Assembly: GCA_030674185.1 (NCBI GenBank)
Contig: CM060315.1
Span: 85,714,954 to 85,778,953, forward strand
DNA length: 64,000 nucleotides
Direction: 5' to 3'
From: Monoplex corrugatus
Taxonomy: Eukaryota > Mollusca > Gastropoda > Littorinimorpha > Ranellidae
Within the stretch, counting starts at the first letter, position 1. Every line of letters begins with the position of its first letter. Positions 43,151 through 55,155 of this stretch are shown in pieces. The position numbers were made by a program, and so were the translations under genes. Below the pieces are notes generated by a model. That model was given only the letters and a program-made list of their open reading frames with translations. It ran no database searches and was not told the DNA's origin.

Positions 43151-43309
43151 TAAATTAAGTGTCTTGTGATATAACACAACCATTCAATACCATAAAGACC
43201 TTATCAGGATATACAAGAAAACAGGAACACAATGCACAGGAACCAACCACTGTGCACCTGGGAGTCGGAAACTGGAAAACGGGCAAAAATACGATGCTGC
43301 AGAAGAATT

Positions 43310-43470
43310 TAATTACGAGTTTGTTAACGTAGGATTCGTCACATTCGTATAATTCTATATGCACTCCATCCAAATCCACAAGTGACTAAGTTTGGCAGAC
43401 ACCACAAGCCTGTGCAAAAGCCTACTTATTGGCAAGATCTTGAAAAGGATGCAGACAATGGGAAGGATGA
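43310..43470 (-). other. Paralogous coding-like segment C, copy 1
   Basis: On the minus strand 43320-43385 codes LDGVHIELYECDESYVNKL. The copy at 47195-47395 codes FVGVHMELLECDECEPVLNKL at the matching place, and nucleotide differences between the two fall mainly at third codon positions. A pyrimidine-rich stretch ending TTTCAAG precedes both. Family unknown. Confidence 0.5.
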
Positions 43471-43639
43471 TTTATGAAAAATCAGCTCACTCCACCAGAA
43501 TGATCTGAATGTAATATTGGACAAATAGACTAGTTTTTGTGCTGATGTCTAAATGCAAGTTTGACACATATTGATTGAAGAAATGGAAGAAATGAGCGAG
43601 GGCTAAGGTTAGAATAAAAAGAATAACAGAAATCTGTGC

Positions 43640-45905
43640 AGCTTTGTCAGCCCCATCACAGACAAGAATAAACAGAGTGGCAACTAGTTCTGATATGATT
43701 GCCTTGTTATGCCACGGATATCAGGAAAGTACAGAGTTAAGCAGTGTTGTGTCTTTTGACCAGCAATTAGTTCAATTTTGCGTCATTGCTGTTTTTAGAA
43801 AACTTGAAGACGATAAGCAATCAACGTGGAAATTACTTTCTATGGAGGAATTACGGATAAAAACCGCCCAAAATTGAAGCAGAAAAAGAAAGAGCTCAAC
43901 AAAATACCAATATGTTGGTCAGTGACGTACAAAAAGGAGTTAACTATCGCCACAGGAATACAGTACTATTTATACAAGCGCTCACTAAGAGAGAAATCTC
44001 TGCAAGCACTCGGAGCTGCCAGGAGCAAAGTACAGCAGACAGCAAGAAGATGTGCCACCGAACACTAGCAACAGCTCAGTGAAGACATCCAGACTGCAGC
44101 AGCTACAGGCAACATAAGAGGTATGCACGAGGGCATCAAGAAAGGTCTTGGTCTGACAAACAGACCCCTTCACATCCACCAGTGGGGACGTGATCATCGA
44201 CAAAGGCAAGCAGATGGACAAATAGGTGGAACACTACTCAGAACTATATTCCAGGGAGAACTGCGTTGCCACCTCAGCCCTCGATGCCATCGAACCTCTG
44301 TCCATCATGGAGGAGCTAGAAGAATTCCGCATGGCAGTGTAGCAGGTTTGCCTCGGGAAAACACCTGGTAATCGTAGCATCCCCCCAGACCTCGTCAAAC
44401 ACTGCAAGAACATTCTGCTGCAGCCCCTACATGATGTCCTCTGTCAATGTTAGAGAGAAGGAACAGTGCCACAAGACATGAGAGATGCCAAGATCGTCAC
44501 CTCTATAAGAAGACAGAAATGACTGCAACAACTATAGGGGTATTTCGCTACTAAACATCGTAGGCAAACAGTATGCCCGAGTCGTGTTGGCGCATCTCCA
44601 AAAGCTAGCTGAGCGTAACTTCCCTGAATCCCAGTGTGGCTTCAGATCAGAACACTGCACAGTGGACATTTATTTTCCTTCGTCAACTATAGGAGAAATG
44701 CAGAGAATAGCAAAAGACCCTCTATATCACCTTAATCGACCCTACCAAGGCCTTTGACGTAGTCAGCAGGGACGGACTGTTCAACAGTCTCCTGAAAATA
44801 GGATGTCTCCCCCCAAAACAACAACAACAACAACGGCACAGCCTGATCAGATCATTCCACGACAATATGAAGGCAGCCATCCAATATGAGGGCAGCTTGT
44901 CCGAACCCTTTGACATCAAAAGCGGCATCAAGCAAGGCTGATCGCAAAATTGAAAGATTGAAAACAGACACAGGTGCGCGAGGCCATTATCAGAAACCTG
45001 CTCTCGCCGATAACGCTACTCTTACCTCACACACTGAGCAACAACTCCAGAGCGTCATAGACAGATTTCCCCAAGCCTGCAGAGCCAAGACATGGACACT
45101 CCACCTGTCATCACCATCAACAACTACAAACGTGATGACATCCACCAGTTCACGTACCTCGGGTCCATCGTCATCAACAATCTGTCCCTCAACAAGCTCT
45201 TTGGCAAGGCCGATTTACTACTCGCGTCTAGGAGAACCCAAAGCTGACAACTCTGACAAGATGTACAACACCTGCACCATGAGCACTCTATTGTATGGCA
45301 GCCAAACATGGACAACATATGCCAAACAAGAGCGAAAGTTGAACAGCTTTCACTTATACTATCTTTGTCACATCCTCAGCATCAAGTGGAGCGACAAAAT
45401 ATCAAACACACAGGCTTTAGCATGAGCTGGTCTCCCCACCATGCACACACTACTCAGACAACAGAAGCTGGCTATGTGCGCTGGATGGAAGATGGACGTA
45501 GCCCAAAGGATATCCTTTACGATGAATTAGTTTCTAGCAAGAGATTTGTTGGCCGCCCCCAGCTACAATAAAAAGACATCTGCAAGCGTGATATGAAAGC
45601 TCTGGACATCAACACACAGAGCTGGGAAGACAGCAGTCGACTGCAACAGATGGCGCAGTGTGCTTCAGAAACAACTCAGGTCCGGGCAATAGAGGATCCA
45701 AACCTTAACTGAGGAAAAGAGTCAGGCGGAAAGCGAGTTCCTGTGAAGGCAATCCCATGGCCAGCATCCATACATGCATCCAATGTTGGAAGTCTGCCTT
45801 TCCTGCGTCGGCCTTATCAGCCACAGCCAACGCTGCTCCAGAGACGTCAACTCGACACGACACTAGGACGCATCATCCATAGTTGACACCGACTGATGGA
45901 GGCTA
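43640..45905 (+). pseudogene. LINE ORF2, heavily decayed (RTE-like or related)
   Basis: With many shifts the text gives an LVKHCKNILLQPLHDVL block, NNYRGISLLNIVGKQYARVV, ESQCGFRSEHCTVD, a motif A-like TLIDPTKAFDVVSRDG, a motif B-like IKSGIKQG, ADNATLTSHTEQQLQ where motif C DD is lost, then LLYGSQTWTTYAKQERKLN, MEDGRSPKDILYDELVSSKR and a C-terminal zinc-finger-like CxxC...GLISHSQRC. The series is that of a non-LTR ORF2 with a C2H2-type end. A stretch is missing between the fingers and palm. Clade is uncertain. Confidence 0.75.
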
Positions 45906-45949
45906 CTGCTATCAAGCAAAGTATATAATTTGTATCAATAGTATTTGTG

Positions 45950-46134
45950 TTTCTCTATGCATGCCCGCGTGTATGTGCGCGCGCGTGTGTGTGTATGTGT
46001 TTTAATGAATCTTATTGTACATGTTTTGCATATGTTCAAGCATGTGCAGATGTGTTTCTTCGGTATTCATTCATTATTTCCTTTAACGTCCAATGTGCTT
46101 TTGGACAATTGGCTTCAGTGTGGGTACATGCGTT

Positions 46135-46220
<86 letters not shown>

Positions 46221-46260
46221 GTAGAGAGAGAGAGAGAGAGAGAGACAGAGAAAGATTAAA
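45950..46260. repeat. (GT)n and (GA)n microsatellites
   Basis: A short GCGC/GTGT patch at 45978-45998, a perfect GT array at 46139-46220 and a GA array at 46224-46245. Confidence 0.95.
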
Positions 46261-47194
46261 AAAAAACTATCATCGTTATATGATCGATCAACATGGAGAA
46301 CTAGGTATTGTGTTATCAAACCGTCTGTGCAGAAGGAAGGCCCGACACCAACTCACAACTAACAACATGAAACTAGCCTACTACATCTTAAAACTACATC
46401 TTAAAAAAACAACCACAAACTCGTCTGACCAGAACCTATCTGCAAACCATCTCTGCAGAAGGAAGGCCCCACACCAACTGACTACACCTTTGCTCTAAAG
46501 CCAACACAATAAATTCAGAACTACAGCTCACAGAACCAGCCCCAAAACACACAAAAATCTATACACATGGGTACCAGGTAATCCAGGAACTAGCCTGCAC
46601 ACAAGTTGACAGAAAAACTGTTTACACAAACAGCACCCAAAACACACAAAATGTACACACACCAGACCCACGTAAAACATATCGTAGGCCACAAACACAA
46701 GCTGACAGAGCTGTTCACAATCCCCGTGCAAAAGCACGCAAAAATACACGCACATAGGCAGAGGTAAACTATAGATGGACAAGTGAATTTTGACCCAGTT
46801 GGCCAAGACTCCACACACACACTGACCCAACAACGCTCCTGTCCCAAACGAGAGAGAGAGAGAAAAATAGTGAAAAAATAAACAGATGAACAAAACTGTC
46901 GTGACAGTATGTCTGCCTCAGGCAGTCGCTCATGATGCTTTAGTGAAGAGCTTAGAATTCTTGCGAGATGAGGTGCTGTGTAAGTAGTTATTGTTGTTAT
47001 CACTTCGAGGTACAAAGTCGCAAATCCGTCAAAACAAGTAGGAATCAATGCTCATGGAGAAGTATGCCGAGTTACCATTCTATTTACATAGGCCTATGTC
47101 TGTGGTCTCATGAAATCAAATCTTTATTCTTTGGTGAAGAAACTGCAAAGGACAACGGTTTACATAAAAGATATACGTCTGGGGAGTTTGGAGT
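46261..47194. other. Unassigned; one imperfect 38-bp direct repeat
   Basis: The text GCAGAAGGAAGGCCC(G/C)ACACC with flanks occurs at 46328-46366 and 46450-46488. No coding sequence recognised. Confidence 0.5.
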
Positions 47195-47395
47195 TTGTGT
47201 AAGAGGGATTCACATTCGTCATAAACAGTTTGTTTAAGACGGGTTCACATTCATCGCACTCGAGCAATTCCATATGCACTCCAACAAATCTGCCAGCAAT
47301 TACTCTGGCGTATTGCTTGAGCCTGTGCAAGATCCTGTGCGCTGGCAAGTCTTGAAATGGGGAGGGGCAAGGAGGGAAGGGACCTAAGAAATACT
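47195..47395 (-). other. Paralogous coding-like segment C, copy 2
   Basis: The minus strand codes FQDLPAHRILHRLKQ, then FVGVHMELLECDECEPVLNKL, and then repeats a 32-33-base module (GACGAATGTGAATCC...CACAAACT). It matches copy 1 at 43310-43470 over about 150 bases. Confidence 0.5.
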
Positions 47396-48650
47396 AAGCT
47401 GATACCGTCAGAATGATTGCAGATTTTAAATGGGCAGTGAATAGGCCAATTGTTATGTTGCAGACTGGGACTGATTGAGAAATAAGATCCATGGCTCTCT
47501 CAAGAAACCAGCCAGCTCGTGTGCACTTTGGGAGAAAATTCGTAACATAAAACATTCTTTTTGTAATATTATAGTTTAAGATTTTGTTCCATTTCGTTTC
47601 GTTTAACACTCTTCCTTTGTGTCACCTCCCCCTCTCTAAAATGCCAAATTTCATAGTGCTTTTTTTTCTTTTGTTTTTCAAACAGGCAAACAGGTGGACA
47701 CAGATTTACAGAAAACAATAGTATAAAGACTGTTGTTAGATGAATATTGAAACTGTTCTGGCATTGAATTATTCCGTTTGGAGACAAGAATAATGATAGA
47801 TTTGTGAGATAATGAGAAATTCTAAAAATTAAACTAGATTTACTTAAGTTTAATTCGGATTGTTCTGAGTATGTCATTGAGAATGCAGGAGATGCTGGCC
47901 TTGCGCATTAGTCAGGTTTTCACTGCGAATGTTTCTCTACCCACAACGAGGCTTACTAGGATGGGGACCAGAATTACTCTAAGCATGATCATGATGGGTC
48001 AGCATATCATACTCTTTCCTTTCCAATGACATACTTAGAATAATCTTATTAAAACCACATTGTGTAAGCCACGTTTAATTCAGCATTACTCTTCACCTGC
48101 CGTTGGTTAGGCAAGGAGTAGATAAGAAATTTTAGCAACGATGTACGCGAGCCCTAAACCTGCATGCGATGGACATTCAAAAAACAACAAAGCACTTCAT
48201 GCATTTATTCATTTTTGTATATAAATAGCAGTACAGCTTGTGACAAACTTTTCTGGTTTTTTTTTCCACAGGAACACAAGCGACTGTACCAGGAAGGATA
48301 TACCACTCAAAGTTGAGGAGCCCTTTGCCATATAATCATATGATAAAAAAGAAATAACAACTCACTGCGATCGATGCTAGTAATCAGTAATTCGAATAAC
48401 AGTACCATGCACAGAAAAAAACACTCACTGGCATCACTCTCCCACACTCATTGTTGCACGCCAACTGGCTCGTGTGGCGTGGCCAATATTTACAATTTGA
48501 CTGACAAGCGCAGGCGGATGTGGAATGCATGAAATCATGAACTAAGTGTTCTCTTATCAAGCATTACGAAATATTTAATAAGAAAGTAATAACACACGGC
48601 ACGTTTACCTGAATATCATACAATGATTAAATTAAAAAAATGTAAACATC
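47396..48650. other. Unassigned AT-rich spacer
   Basis: No feature recognised. Confidence 0.55.
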
Positions 48651-48948
48651 CATCCATCCGTCCATCCGTCTGTCCGTCCATCATTTAACTATAGACACAG
48701 ACACAGACACTTTAATTTTACAGACACAATTCTCCAGCCAGCCAGCCAGACAGCCAGACAGACAGACAGACAAACAGACATGCAGACAGACACGCAGACA
48801 AACAGATGTATAAACAGATAAGCAAACAGACAAAACACAGACAGACAGACAGAGAATTAAACGCACAGACAAACATACAACACCAAACAAACAAATACAC
48901 AAACAGACAAAAGACAGACACACAAACACACAGGCAGACAGACCAGTC
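48650..48948. repeat. (CATC)n and (CAGA)n-type arrays
   Basis: CCATCCGT steps at 48650-48682 are followed by CAGACAGA/CAAACAGA repeats from 48715 to 48944. Confidence 0.9.
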
Positions 48949-48952
48949 GCCG

Positions 48953-49275
48953 TGATGTAGTGCTAGTTAGTACAATGGATCACCGACTGAAAGGTTATGG
49001 GTTCGAATCCCCGTCAGTCCCTATAAAATTCATTGCGGGATTTTTCAGTTCCAACCAGCTCCTATCCTGGTAACACACAATCGAGTATCATCCACTTCAT
49101 GGATATGTCACTGAGGGTGTTGCTTAAATCGTCTGACCAACATCGCAGATATCTGAATCTCTCAGGCCTGGTTGACGCCAGGATATATTATGATAGTACA
49201 TCCCTGTCACGTAGGCTCAATCCTAGATGGAACTCCATAGCATGATGATTACCATCCTCATCGTCATCATCATCA
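48953..49275 (+). mobile_element. tRNA-derived SINE with intact B box
   Basis: The head has an A-box-like TAGTGCTAGTTAG and a B box GGTTCGAATCCC at 48999-49010, the internal pol III promoter of tRNA-derived SINEs. The body (CAACCAGCTCCTA, CATCCACTTCA, GGCCTGGTTGA, ATATTATGATAGTA) matches the reverse copy at 9035-9265. It ends near an ATC-rich tail at 49237-49275. SINE RNAs are moved by a partner LINE; the ATC tail is compatible with the RTE tails in this window. Confidence 0.85.
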
Positions 49276-49429
49276 TTGCATTACGAAAACTGTATCAGCT
49301 TCTGTGGTCATTAAGGTGGCGTGAAAAATGTGACGAACAAATAAATAGACTCCCCCCCCTCCCCCCCCGTAAAAGCATAGTAGGAGGTCAAGGTCGCACG
49401 CCTCACAGGCTGAGTGACTGATCTCTGGT

Positions 49430-50127
49430 GTTGTTTTGTGTTTTTCGTTGGATTTCCTTCAGTTTGGTGCTTGGTTTTTGTCTATTGTGTTCGTCATGGA
49501 GCCGTCGACGTGGTGGTTTTTGTTTGAATCGTCCCTATTATTCAGATTCGTTGTGCTGTGTTTTTTGTTTTCGTCAAGGCTGTGTATTCCATTTTTTCAC
49601 TGTCAGCCATTTTTCGTTCCAACGTGCACAACAGGTCACAGTGACATTTCTGTTCTGAACTGTGCCAGTCAGCCATTTCCTCCAACCTACTTCACCGCTT
49701 ACGTGCAAAACGCAGCATGCAACCATCGCCAGCATGTCGGCAGCTGTTGTCCGGGTGAGCGCACTGCCTCGCCTTCTGTTTACTATTCTCGCGATGAACT
49801 GGTTGCGATTCCTGCTGCTCCATTGACCTCTGACCTTGTCTCTCGGCTGCGTGAATTGGAGATTGGGTTCTGTTTGCCAAGGAAACGAACGCGCCGAGGA
49901 GGAAGAAGAAAACAGAGGCACATTCAAACTGTTACATCTGTGCGCCCTGCTAGTTTGAAAACTGACTCTTCTCCATCTGTTTCCAGCTTCAGATATGTGC
50001 TCCTTCTCTCACATCTTTCAAAACCGGTCTCAAGACCTACCTGTTCAAAAATGCTTTTGAGACAACACTCCATATTCACTCTTGATTCTATCATTCCTCC
50101 TTATCCCATTGTTGAAGAGGGTGCATG

Positions 50128-50176
<49 letters not shown>

Positions 50177-50445
50177 TTTTGTTGTCATGCATAGTTCTGT
50201 TTTCCTTTCCATATTTGTGTGTAGTGATGTGGTATGAGATGTGTTATTATGTTATCATGTGGTATTATGCGGTATGATGTGTTTTGCAGTATGAAGTGTG
50301 ACATCTGTCCATGTGTCTTATGTTATATGTGTACACTATTTGTGGCTGTTCTGTGCGTCTATTATGTGAAGCGCCTTGTGCTCCCTCCTTGTGAGGGAGG
50401 AAGGCGCTCAACAAATGTCCAATATTATTATTATTATTAAAAAGA
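49430..50445 (+). mobile_element. CR1-type element reduced to its two ends
   Basis: The 5' part (49430-49945) has an open frame ending GFCLPRKRTRRGGRRKQRHIQ, the basic, Gly/Arg-rich start known from CR1-like ORF2 proteins upstream of the endonuclease. It passes within about 40 bases to FKTGLKTYLFKNAFE at 50018-50062, which is the extreme C-terminus of such proteins, then to a 3' UTR with GT repeats (50131-50172) and the tail GAAGGCGCTCAACAAATG with (ATT)n at 50427-50440. Everything between, including endonuclease and RT, is missing. The product looks like a SINE-like deletion derivative. Confidence 0.68.
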
Positions 50446-51070
50446 AAAGTGAGCACTAAGGAATCTTCCTAAGTGCCATGATCCTAAACAACAACAATAA
50501 CAAAAGATAGACGTACATACATGTAGACAGACAGACAGACAGACAATTAGACAAACAAAAAAGACAGGCAGAAAAAAGACAGACTGACAAACAGACTGAC
50601 AAATAGACGACGGAGACAAAGCGACAAACAAACAAACAATCAAACAAACAAAACAAACAAACAAACAAACAAAAGGAAAAGACAAAAACACAGACACTTA
50701 GTTTATATTTTTGTCTTTTGTTTACAAGCAAGGTAAACAGACAAAAAGACCGACTTTTTGTCAGACAGACGGACAGACAAATAGAAAGACCCAGGGAAAC
50801 ACAATGGCAGGCAAACAGAAACAAATATACAATAAGACAGACAGGCAGACAAACAGACAAAAGAAAAAGACAATATGTGACTCGTTACATTTTTCACTCA
50901 AACGACAGACAAGAAAACAGGCAGAAAAACAAATAAAAAGATAGATAAACAAACAAAGAAAGAGACAGACAAACAAAATGCCAACTGACAAACAGACTAG
51001 TGTAAGACAAAGAAACAAAAGGACAGAGACAGTGACAAACAAATAAACAGGATAGACAGTAAGACACGTA
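50446..51070. repeat. Degenerate (CAGA)n/(CAAA)n array
   Basis: About 600 bases of A-rich CAGACAGA, AAACAAAC and GACAAA steps. Every long frame here is low complexity (Cys/Leu/Val-rich on the minus strand). Confidence 0.88.
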
Positions 51071-51450
51071 GCCAGAAAGTCATGATATATCATTACAGAT
51101 GGGTGCCATGATGGGGACAAAATCAGGAAGGAGCAATGGTCAGCGTCTGTGGTCTGTCCTTTCACTGACAATCCACTTTTGACTGCCGTTGGTCAGCCAG
51201 CCAAAGTGACCTGTAACATGCAGTGCTGTCTTTATATTATACTATAACTATACACACATTATGTTACGGTACTTTTTTGGTACGTTTGTAAACGGTTCCA
51301 AGCATGATTTTGTTCAATATCAAAAATGTTAAGTAGTGGTAGTGTCCAGATCGTATCCCTAACACACATATCTTGACGTTCACAGAAACACACGCTGGCA
51401 CGCTTGCGCGCACGCACGCACACAACACACACACACACACACACACACAC
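51071..51450. other. Unassigned spacer with (CA)n at 51421-51450
   Basis: No gene recognised. The CA array marks the apparent left edge of the LINE that follows. Confidence 0.6.
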
Positions 51451-51451
51451 A

Positions 51452-52216
51452 GTGCCTGAAAAGAAAAGAAAAAACAAGAAAGAACAACGTCATGACGTCA
51501 CACAAGCTAAAGACGTCATTTTACATCCGAACCATACAACATCACGCTCTGAAAATATTCCAAAACAACATAAAAAACACCATGATCTTCCGTATGTTAT
51601 CACTGTCCACGACTCTGTGTTGAGAGGTGTCAACTCGAGGAGACTGGGACGATCTTACGGTTTTGAAGGAGACTTGTGCCCTGTGACCGCCCCTCATGAC
51701 ATTAAAAGCTCATTAGACATGGCCTTTTCCAAATGTGGCGATACTGCAGACTGTATTGTTTTTAATTGTGGCGTGCATGATTTGAACAGCAAAGATCTCG
51801 CTGCAACAACTAAACATCTCGCTTCAGGCATAAAACAAATAGCACAAAAACATCCTAATTCAAAATTAGTCGTTAGTAAGGTTGCCCCTGTACGGCAGGC
51901 ACGAATGGAGGTTCAACGAAATATGTTCAACGCTTTACTATCTGCTGAACTTGTTGATATGAAAAATATTTGTTTTGTATCACATGAGAACCTTCGTACC
52001 ACTCAACAATTTCTAAAAGATGACATTCACCCCACCACCAGAGGAAGCAGCATCATTGCAGGAAATCTTGGAAGACACATTCGAGACCTGTTTTGGGAGA
52101 CTCCAAGGAGAACAGCAAGATCAAGATCAGCACAGCTACACCCTTCCAGATTCTCCAGAGGACGGTACCACCTTTTCGACAACTACGTACCATGGTTGCC
52201 GTGTAATATGTTTTGA
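51452..52216 (+). CDS. LINE ORF1 with SGNH/GDSL esterase-like domain
   Basis: The open frame runs in from a CA repeat, so its true start is uncertain; meaningful sequence begins about 51455. A Lys-rich N-terminus is followed by VITVHDSVLRGVNSRRLG (block I, nucleophile Ser in HDS), CIVFNCGVHDLNSKDL (block III, with His replacing the usual Asn of GxND) and FLKDDIHPTTRGSSIIAGN (block V, the Asp-x-x-His pair). This is the SGNH hydrolase layout. Esterase-type ORF1 proteins are known in CR1/L2-type LINEs, where they bind RNA or membranes; the catalytic need is unclear. A basic RRTARSRS tail follows. The frame is intact. Confidence 0.75.
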   Translation: MPEKKRKNKKEQRHDVTQAKDVILHPNHTTSRSENIPKQHKKHHDLPYVITVHDSVLRGVNSRRLGRSYGFEGDLCPVTAPHDIKSSLDMAFSKCGDTADCIVFNCGVHDLNSKDLAATTKHLASGIKQIAQKHPNSKLVVSKVAPVRQARMEVQRNMFNALLSAELVDMKNICFVSHENLRTTQQFLKDDIHPTTRGSSIIAGNLGRHIRDLFWETPRRTARSRSAQLHPSRFSRGRYHLFDNYVPWLPCNMF

Positions 52217-52682
52217 TATAACAGTATTACACATACAATTCTTAACGTTCATGTCACAGGACTTTTTCCTCGTCATCTCTGACATTTTCTTCGGCTGAAA
52301 GTATACAATAACCAGGTTTTAGTCCGACTATCAAGACTCAGTCAGACTATACACTCTGTACATTTGAAGACGTGTATGCTATTATTTTGATTATTGGTTA
52401 TTTGTTATCCATTGTAATCTAATATCTCCTTTATAAGTTATTTATACGTTGACTATGTAATTATCTTTTCATCGTTTTGCTATAATTTTGTTATCTTTAC
52501 TTCGTAGTCTAAGTAATTGCGTAATTTTCTTTCTGTCCATCTCTCCTGTACACAGAAAATCAAAGTATTCATTATTATCGTCCTTAAATAACAGTCAATA
52601 GAAAGTTGGAGATTAACCAGTATCAGTAATGCGACAACAATCCCAAGTCAAGTTTTTGCAATGGAATTGAAGATCCCTTTCC
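52217..52682. other. Inter-ORF region of the LINE
   Basis: AT-rich with no coding signal; the endonuclease expected at the start of ORF2 is absent here, probably by deletion. Confidence 0.5.
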
Positions 52683-53640
52683 ACCAATTCGGCATACTTG
52701 GAGCATTTCCTGACATCAAATAGATGTGAAGTTTTGATTCTGCAGTCGATGAATATTGTCGCAACCAAGCTTCCCAATTTCCCCAATTATTACTATCCTC
52801 CTGTCTATGAATGTGGGAATCACGGGAAGATTTCCTTATTTCGAACTGCTCTTGCTAATCAGGATTACAGACATTATGAAAGTGAAAATGTAGACATTAT
52901 GTTTTCTAAATTCCAAGAGTCAATTCTAGCCGCTGCAGACGTATCAATTCCGAAACTCAAAACTTCTAGATCGAATAATCGATTGGGTAATGTTTGGTGG
53001 ACAGAGGCATGTGAGAAAGCAGTTCAATATAAAAGGGAGAAATTCAAAATCTACATCAAAAGCCGGAAACCTGAAGATCATGTGGAAATGAAAAAAGCTA
53101 AACCCCAATGTAACAAAATCATCGCTGAAGCAAAGAAAGATTATTGGGCATCATTCTGCACAAAAGAAATTTCAGATTTCAAAGATTTCCATAAAGTCTG
53201 GACGAAAATGAATCAAATGAAGAATGGAACCAGCTTACCTAGGTGTCCAATAATGATAGAAACATGTAACACATTTCCTTCAGACATGGACAAAGCAGAA
53301 ACTTTTGTGGAATTATTTGCTAAAAACAGTAAAGTTGAAGGTTTATCTCATGACTGCAAACATCACAGAGAAATGGAAGATAACAACCCAATCTACACTG
53401 ATCCAATACCTCAGACTGATCTCTGGTTTAATTCTCCAATCACCTTAGAAGAGCTGAAAAACACAATACTGTTTCTACACAACAAAACGAGTTCGGTAGG
53501 TGTTGATGCAGTTTCGACTGAAATTATTAAACATCTCCCTGAAAACTATCTTATTCTCCTACACAAAATTTTGCAGAAATGCTGGGTTAGCGGAACTGTA
53601 CCACAAATCTGGCCAAAAGTCTATAGTTATACCGATATTA
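52683..53640 (+). pseudogene. LINE ORF2, endonuclease remnant and pre-RT linker
   Basis: The frame opens TNSAYLEHFLTSNRCEVLIL, the likely last residues of the endonuclease, and goes on to GNVWWTEACEKAVQYKREKF, the W-W-E block that precedes RT in I/Jockey-group LINEs, then PITLEELKNTILFLHNKTS and VDAVSTEIIKHLPENY. It loses frame at QIWPK near 53625, and the next frame continues SIVIPILKAGKSK. Confidence 0.85.
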
Positions 53641-55155
53641 AAAGCAGGAAAATCGAAAACCGATAAAAACAGTTACAGACCCATTGCTTTGACGTCCCAC
53701 ACGAGCAAACTAATGGAAAGATTGATCTTAAGACTTTTACACTACTGTGATAAAAATAACGTTATTCCGGTAAACCAGGCGGGTTTTAGAAAAGGGAGAT
53801 CCGCAGTTGAACACCTGGTTAAACTTACAATCAGACCAAACAACAGTTTGCCCGCAGAAAAAGTGTTTTAGCTACTTTCTTTGATGTAAAAAAAGCTTAC
53901 GATCAAGTTTGGCATAAACGTTTATTGTTCAAGCTAAAATCTGTTGGTTTATCTGGTAATATGTACAATTACATTAAATCTTTTTTAGCTAATAGAACAA
54001 TACAGACTAGAGTGGGAGCTAGTTATTCTACTTCACGACGCCTCGACATGGGGATTCCACAAGGTTCAGTGATAGCACCTATTTTATTTAATATCCTTAT
54101 ACAGGATCTTCCTAAAGCTCTTTCAAATCGTGTTGTTTTAGTACAGTATGCTGATGATATATGCACTTGGATGAATATCACTTTAAAAAAGACAACTCCA
54201 CAGAGAACACGGAATTACATCAGGAAATTGTATCAAATTGATCTTGATAACCTTGGAAACTATATGTTAGAAAATGGTCTGTCGTTGTCGGCAGAAAAAA
54301 CTAACATGATGCTGTTTGATCCTGGTGGTAACTCAAATAACTTGCCTACTTTCAAATTGCTTGGTGAAGTGTTAAATTACAAACAGGTCGTGAAATTTCT
54401 GGGAGTTTACATCACGTCGAAATTAAGCTGGAATGTCCATTTTGATTATATTTTAACAAAAGCACGAAAAACCTTAAATTTTTTAAAGATAATAAGCAAA
54501 TTACCCTGGGGAATGGATACAAATATACTGATTCAGAACTTGGACTGCAAAAGTCTTAAAATTGCACTAGGTGTACCAACTCATGCTTCTACTCTGGTAA
54601 CGTACAAAGTTGCTGGAATTCTACCTCTAAACAACCATCGTGAGCTAGCTACAGCAAAGTTTGCAATTAGAACTACTTCACAAGCGAATAATTTTGTGAG
54701 CAAAGAAATTAAAATCAGGTCTGATATTGACTTTCCAAAACGAGCAAAAAACATTTCATCACAAATTACAACCGCAACTTACATATCTGACCTGATCAAA
54801 CAATCCAGCATAAGTATGGATGAAATAGCCGAGAAACCAACGTTAACGCCTATCCCTACATGGGAAATGCTAAAGGCCACGTTTGATCTCGATTATGCAG
54901 ACGTTAAAAAAGATGATAATGTCAACATTACGCTATCCACAGCTTGTGAACACATCGATGAAAAGTACCGTACCCACCTCCACATTTTTACCGATGGGTC
55001 AGTCTTAGCAAATCAGAGCGCTGGAGCAGCATTTTATGTTCCAAAATTTAACATTAAAAAGTCTTTTTTCATTGGGGCAAATGTATCTATATATACAGCA
55101 GAATTGGTCGCTGTTGTTCAAGCGTTGCATTATTTTAAGCCTTCGGCCTGTGTCT
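53560..55155 (+). pseudogene. LINE ORF2, reverse transcriptase and start of RNase H
   Basis: Segment 53500-53871 holds NSYRPIALTSHTSKLMERLI and NQAGFRKGRSAVEHL; after a shift near 53855 the frame 53870-55178 holds motif A ATFFDVKKAYDQVWHKRL, motif B MGIPQGSVIAPILFNIL and motif C VQYADDICTWM, all catalytic Asps intact, then the thumb (FLGVYITSKLSWN), a KIALGVPTHAST block and the first RNase H motif HIFTDGSVLANQSAGAAF. Frame is lost near 55130. A deletion may lie near 54540, where ILIQNLDCKSLKIAL is shorter than expected. Confidence 0.88.

Noticed and set aside
48999..49010. Possible genuine tRNA gene
   Set aside because: Only the B box is good; no acceptor stem or anticodon arm can be folded, and the text continues into a repeated SINE body.
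50437..51171. Cys/Leu/Val-rich hydrophobic frames resembling membrane proteins on the minus strand
   Set aside because: They read through a degenerate CAGA/CAAA array and have no conserved feature.
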